From contig CAJGDV010000040.1 in NCBI GenBank assembly GCA_904502155.1, forward strand, positions 1 through 9,354: a stretch of 9,354 nt of DNA, given 5' to 3'. The notes under the pieces are model-generated. The model ran no database searches. It saw nothing but the letters and a program-made list of their open reading frames with translations, and was not told the origin of the DNA. Source of the DNA: an uncultured Bacilli bacterium. GTDB taxonomy: Bacteria; Bacillota_I; Bacilli_A; RF39; UBA660. Position 1 is the stretch's first letter. Every line of letters starts with the position of its first letter. Positions 6,650 through 9,354 of the stretch are shown piece after piece. Position numbers and translations under genes: made by a program.

Positions 6650-7389
6650 TATCTATTAAAATATTCCTTATAAGTATTAACTTTATTTTTTTCTAAAGAT
6701 TTAATTTTTTCATAAGTTAATTCATCAATTAATAATCCGTATGCTACTTTATTATACTCATTAATATCATTACAAATTTCAATATTTTTATCTTTATTTA
6801 TTGTTTTTAAATATTCTTTTAATGGGCATGTTAAACCATCAGGTCTTAAATAATACCCATAACAAAATTGTTTAAATAAAACATCTTTAGAATATTTATT
6901 TGATTCTTCATTCATGATAAAATCATTAATTTTCATGGCAGCTAAAACGTTAGCATTATATTCATGCATAAACATATCGTGAAATTTATAATATTTGTCA
7001 CTATTACTTAATTTAGCTAATAATTGTTCATCAAATCCTAAAATTAAAGCTTCTTTTATTGCATCATTTTTTTCTTCAGTAATATATTTAATTTGATTAA
7101 TATGCTCAATCTCATGAAACACATTGAATAATATATCTAAGTTTATTTGTAAATAATTTTTTTTAGACATATTCATAATATTAATTCTATTTTTACGAAA
7201 TGAATCTGAGACTATTAAGTTACGATTAATATATAATTCTTTATTTAAAGAATTATAATAACCATATAGTTTTATTTCATCAGAAATTTTGGTTTCATTA
7301 ACATAATCTTTAATATTATAGTAATTTATTAATCTTTCAATAATTTCCATTAAATCATTTTCATTCAAAATTTTTTTCTCAATTATCAT
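6649..7389 (-). CDS. P5: HExxH putative zinc metallopeptidase paralogue (HEIEH variant)
   Basis: A 246-residue soluble paralogue. The metal site is HEIEH at 92-96 with Gln99, differing from HEL[TI]H in the other members but still HExxHxxQ. EYNAN is at 143-147 with His137-Asp138 before it, the PLE-like motif is CPLK at 188-191, and the YGFP-like motif is YGLL at 217-220. The N-terminus is shorter and less conserved than in P1 to P4. The ATG at 7389 has GAGGG at 7400-7396, six bases upstream, a good ribosome binding site. The gap to P6 is nine bases, and P6 and P5 lie in the same frame, separated by one TGA and three codons. The TAA stop overlaps the P4 start. Function beyond a likely zinc hydrolase is not assignable. 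Confidence 0.83.
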   Translation of the reverse strand: MIIEKKILNENDLMEIIERLINYYNIKDYVNETKISDEIKLYGYYNSLNKELYINRNLIVSDSFRKNRINIMNMSKKNYLQINLDILFNVFHEIEHINQIKYITEEKNDAIKEALILGFDEQLLAKLSNSDKYYKFHDMFMHEYNANVLAAMKINDFIMNEESNKYSKDVLFKQFCYGYYLRPDGLTCPLKEYLKTINKDKNIEICNDINEYNKVAYGLLIDELTYEKIKSLEKNKVNTYKEYFNR

Positions 7390-7398
7390 ATATATCCC

Positions 7399-8265
7399 TC
7401 ATTTATTCTTAAAATATTGTTCAAAATTAATTGTTTTATAATTATTAATTTTAAGTATTTTATTTATTGTTTCATTTTCAATTGGTAAGCCATATAAGAT
7501 TCTTTCGTATTCTGTTAGTTCTTTATAAGCATTTAAATCTGTTTTTATATTTTTAAGTTCATTTATAGTTTCAAGTGGTGATTTAGGTCCAAATGGATTT
7601 ACTATATAAGAACTTAATAATAAAATGTAAATGTTTTTTGTTTGATAAGAATTATCAATTAATCCGGCCTTAGTTTCAAATTCTATTAATTTAAGTAATC
7701 CTTCTAAATTAGCATTATATTCATATGGAAAAAAGTCATGATATTTTTTATATAAATTTTTTTCATTATTTTCGATATTTAGTTTTTCTACTTTAAAACC
7801 ACCATTGCTTATATTTATTTTACTATAAATATTTACAGGATTATCAACATTAATTCTTTTATCTTTATTAACGTTATATTCAGATATAACTTCTTTTATT
7901 AGTTTATGATGATTTCCATTCATTTTTACTTTTTGTTCTATGTGAGTAAGTTCATGAAATAAAATTTTGATTATTTCATTATTTATATTTATAGCATCAT
8001 ACATTGTTCTAATATTTGTTATACCATATCTTTTTTTAGCATAATCTATGATTGTATTATATCTTATGGATAAAGCCTTATCAGCCGTATAAACAGCAAA
8101 AGAATTACCTGTATTATGAATTCTAATATCACTTACATATTTCTCATAACCATTAAGAATTATATAGGTAATTAAAAATTGTTTAATATATTCCTTAGAT
8201 AATATTTGTTTATTTTTATTAAAATAAACATATTGATCTAACAACTTATTTTCTTGGAAATCCAT
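7399..8265 (-). CDS. P6: HExxH putative zinc metallopeptidase paralogue with internal insertion
   Basis: At 288 residues this is the longest complete member. HELTHIEQ begins at His104 and EYNAN is at 182-186, a His-to-Glu distance of 78 against 47-51 in all siblings. The extra 30 or so residues, roughly 125-160, are Asn/Lys-rich and look like a surface loop. His176-Asp177 keeps the usual position before Glu182, SPLE is at 229-232 and YGLP at 258-261, followed by a full tail ending in FEQYFKNK. The ATG at 8265 has AAAGGAG at 8282-8276 (10-base spacing) and overlaps the end of P7 by 20 bases. Homology to sibling N-termini begins only about residue 8 (LLDQYVYFNKNKQILSKEYI). The stop is TGA, in frame with P5. 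Probably cytoplasmic; substrate unknown. Confidence 0.84.
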   Translation of the reverse strand: MDFQENKLLDQYVYFNKNKQILSKEYIKQFLITYIILNGYEKYVSDIRIHNTGNSFAVYTADKALSIRYNTIIDYAKKRYGITNIRTMYDAININNEIIKILFHELTHIEQKVKMNGNHHKLIKEVISEYNVNKDKRINVDNPVNIYSKINISNGGFKVEKLNIENNEKNLYKKYHDFFPYEYNANLEGLLKLIEFETKAGLIDNSYQTKNIYILLLSSYIVNPFGPKSPLETINELKNIKTDLNAYKELTEYERILYGLPIENETINKILKINNYKTINFEQYFKNK

Positions 8266-8959
8266 ATAAAACTCTCTCCTTTACAGTTAACTGTTCATAA
8301 TTATAATTATCCATATTCTCTCCTAGAAGATTTAAAAATTTAATACCTAATACTTCATCTTTATATGCTTTTTCTATTAATCTTAACGTTTCTTTAGTAT
8401 TTAAATGTTTTAACTTAGTATTATTAACTAATTTATTAATGTAAATACTAGCCTCTAAATTGGCATTATATTCTGTTATAAAATAATCATAATATTTATC
8501 ATAAAAATCACTATCTGTTTGATCAAAATCGACTTTTAAAATTTTATAAATAGCATCTTTTGCATCAATTTCTTGTTTTACTATTTTATCTTGTTTTGCA
8601 TGAGTTAATTCATGTATTAATGTATTTACGCATGCTAAATTAAAATACCCAATTTCATCTTCATTTAACATATATATATTATCTTTTTTATATAAGTATA
8701 AATAATAAAGCATTAACTTACTTCTATACATTTTAATAACATCATTTTGATAACTTCCAAAACCTTCTAAATAAGTATTTTCATAATCTTTTGAATTACT
8801 ATCAAAAGACTTATGATTTGATTTTAAAAATTTTAAATAGATATCATCCATTTTATTTTTTTCTAAATAATCTTCTTTTATATCATTTAGCATATAAGTT
8901 GATATTATAGTTTTATTATTATAAAGATCAATAAAATCTTTTTTTAGTAATTCATTCAT
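8246..8959 (-). CDS. P7: HExxH putative zinc metallopeptidase paralogue, tail missing
   Basis: A 237-residue soluble paralogue. HELTHAKQ begins at His116, further from the N-terminus than in most siblings because of a longer variable region (about 45-105). EYNAN is at 163-167. The family His six residues before Glu is Tyr157 here, the only exception, although the next Asp (158) is kept; the PLE motif is not recognisable. The protein stops at YGFPRK (232-237), so it lacks the tail found after YGFP in most members. That DNA is instead used by the start of P6, with a 20-base overlap. The ATG at 8959 has AAAGGAG at 8973-8967, seven bases upstream, formed from the last codons of P8; the intergenic gap is three bases. 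It is therefore co-transcribed with P8. Confidence 0.84.
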   Translation of the reverse strand: MNELLKKDFIDLYNNKTIISTYMLNDIKEDYLEKNKMDDIYLKFLKSNHKSFDSNSKDYENTYLEGFGSYQNDVIKMYRSKLMLYYLYLYKKDNIYMLNEDEIGYFNLACVNTLIHELTHAKQDKIVKQEIDAKDAIYKILKVDFDQTDSDFYDKYYDYFITEYNANLEASIYINKLVNNTKLKHLNTKETLRLIEKAYKDEVLGIKFLNLLGENMDNYNYEQLTVKERVLYGFPRK

Positions 8960-8962
8960 AAT

Positions 8963-9354
8963 TTATCTCCTTTCAAAATGTTTTTTATAATCAGTAGCAC
9001 TATCAAGTGTTTTTATTTTTTCTTTTACATCGTTACTAACATCAAAACCGTATGTTAATTTATCAAAATTTGACAAAGTATTAAACCCTATAAATTCATT
9101 AAAATTAGGAACTGGTTCATTTATCATTTTATAAAATTCTATGATTGGAATTTTATTATTTAAATATCCTTGTAAATAGTCTTTTAAAACTTGTGAATAT
9201 ATAATATTAAAATTTGAATCATTTAGAAAATTATATACTTCTATTTGACTTAAAATATTAGCATTATATTCATGAATATATTTATCATGATTTTTTAAAT
9301 AATTATCATAATTATTTAAAGCATGATCGAAACTTGTATGTAGCGTTTTTCTTA
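8963..9354 (-). CDS. P8: partial HExxH-family paralogue (N-terminus outside window)
   Basis: I translated this frame by hand: 129 codons and a TAA stop at 8965-8963, open to the window edge. It shows HEYNAN (Glu28 to Asn32 of the visible part) with His22-Asp23 six and five residues before the Glu, a PLE-like segment KIPIIEF, and YGFD at 101-104 in place of YGFP. The tail KIKTLDSATDYKKHF parallels P2. The HExxH motif should lie about 47-51 residues before Glu28, just beyond the window edge, so metal binding cannot be confirmed. The last codons supply the Shine-Dalgarno of P7. This shows that the array extends beyond the window, and that the promoter of the P8-P3 unit lies upstream of it. Confidence 0.8.
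   Translation of the reverse strand, partial: RKTLHTSFDHALNNYDNYLKNHDKYIHEYNANILSQIEVYNFLNDSNFNIIYSQVLKDYLQGYLNNKIPIIEFYKMINEPVPNFNEFIGFNTLSNFDKLTYGFDVSNDVKEKIKTLDSATDYKKHFERR

Noticed and set aside
6649..8265. Mycoplasma-type code (TGA = Trp) suggested by AT-richness and the in-frame TGA between P6 and P5
   Set aside because: Every Trp codon checked is TGG, no gene has internal TGA, and P5 has its own ribosome binding site.
3929..9271. 14-base word TTAGCATTATATTC repeated at 5431, 6192, 6950, 7709 and 9258, with near copies at 3929, 4704 and 8460
   Set aside because: It looked like a dispersed or CRISPR-like repeat, but it encodes the conserved EYNAN motif on the minus strand, one per paralogue at gene-length spacing, so it reflects protein conservation.
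3625..9354. Toxin-antitoxin or polymorphic toxin/immunity array
   Set aside because: All members are the same family with intact motifs. There are no alternating unrelated partners, secretion signals or delivery domains.
3625..9354. Prophage or integrative element carrying the array
   Set aside because: No integrase, transposase, terminal repeats, tRNA or phage structural gene is visible in the window, and base composition looks like the flanking housekeeping genes.

Overview
The window is very AT-rich, and every gene I can support lies on the minus strand, so gene order runs from position 9354 down to 1. TGA acts as a stop (two genes end in it) and every Trp codon I checked is TGG, so the Mycoplasma code does not apply. 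With a peptidoglycan enzyme (MraY), a slipin, type IV pilin-like proteins and strong AGGAGG-type ribosome binding sites, this suggests a low-GC Gram-positive bacterium, for example an uncultured gut Bacilli/RF39/Erysipelotrichales-type lineage. The lineage is inference.

Layout. (1) 9354-3625: a tandem array of eight divergent paralogues, seven complete and one cut by the window edge, of a soluble HExxH putative zinc metallopeptidase that I do not recognise as a named family. I call them P8 (partial, 8963-9354), P7, P6, P5, P4, P3, P2 and P1 (3625-4377). P8 to P3 are packed with gaps of 9 nt or less, or with overlaps (UAAUG, AUGA, 20 nt), and end at an A/T-only terminator hairpin. P2-P1 have their own extended -10 promoter and a GC-richer terminator. 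(2) 3498-2506: mraY, with its own promoter and terminator. Its start is a GTG at 3498, not the distal ATG at 3567. (3) 2442-1693: a slipin (SPFH family), again with its own promoter and terminator, starting at 2442 rather than 2457. (4) 1636 to 1 and beyond: two abutting prepilin-like genes. One is a short pilin; the other has the same pilin module fused to two Ig-like domains and a further C-terminal region cut by the window edge.

How the genes may work together. The pilin pair forms one unit, probably making a surface filament or pseudopilus with an extended Ig-bearing minor pilin. MraY and the slipin are single-gene housekeeping units. The unusual part is the paralogue array. All complete members keep HExxHxxQ; all eight keep E-[YWH]-[NH]-A-N about 47-51 residues later (78 in P6); most share a His six residues before that Glu, a PLE-like motif and a C-terminal YGFP-like motif. 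No signal peptide or membrane segment is apparent, so they look cytoplasmic. Conserved metal-site motifs on diverged surroundings suggest a locally expanded set of active metalloenzymes with different targets. Substrate and role are unknown.

All four promoters I can see share an extended -10 of the form ATGnTATAnT placed six or seven bases before the Shine-Dalgarno, so the mRNAs should begin at or next to the Shine-Dalgarno.
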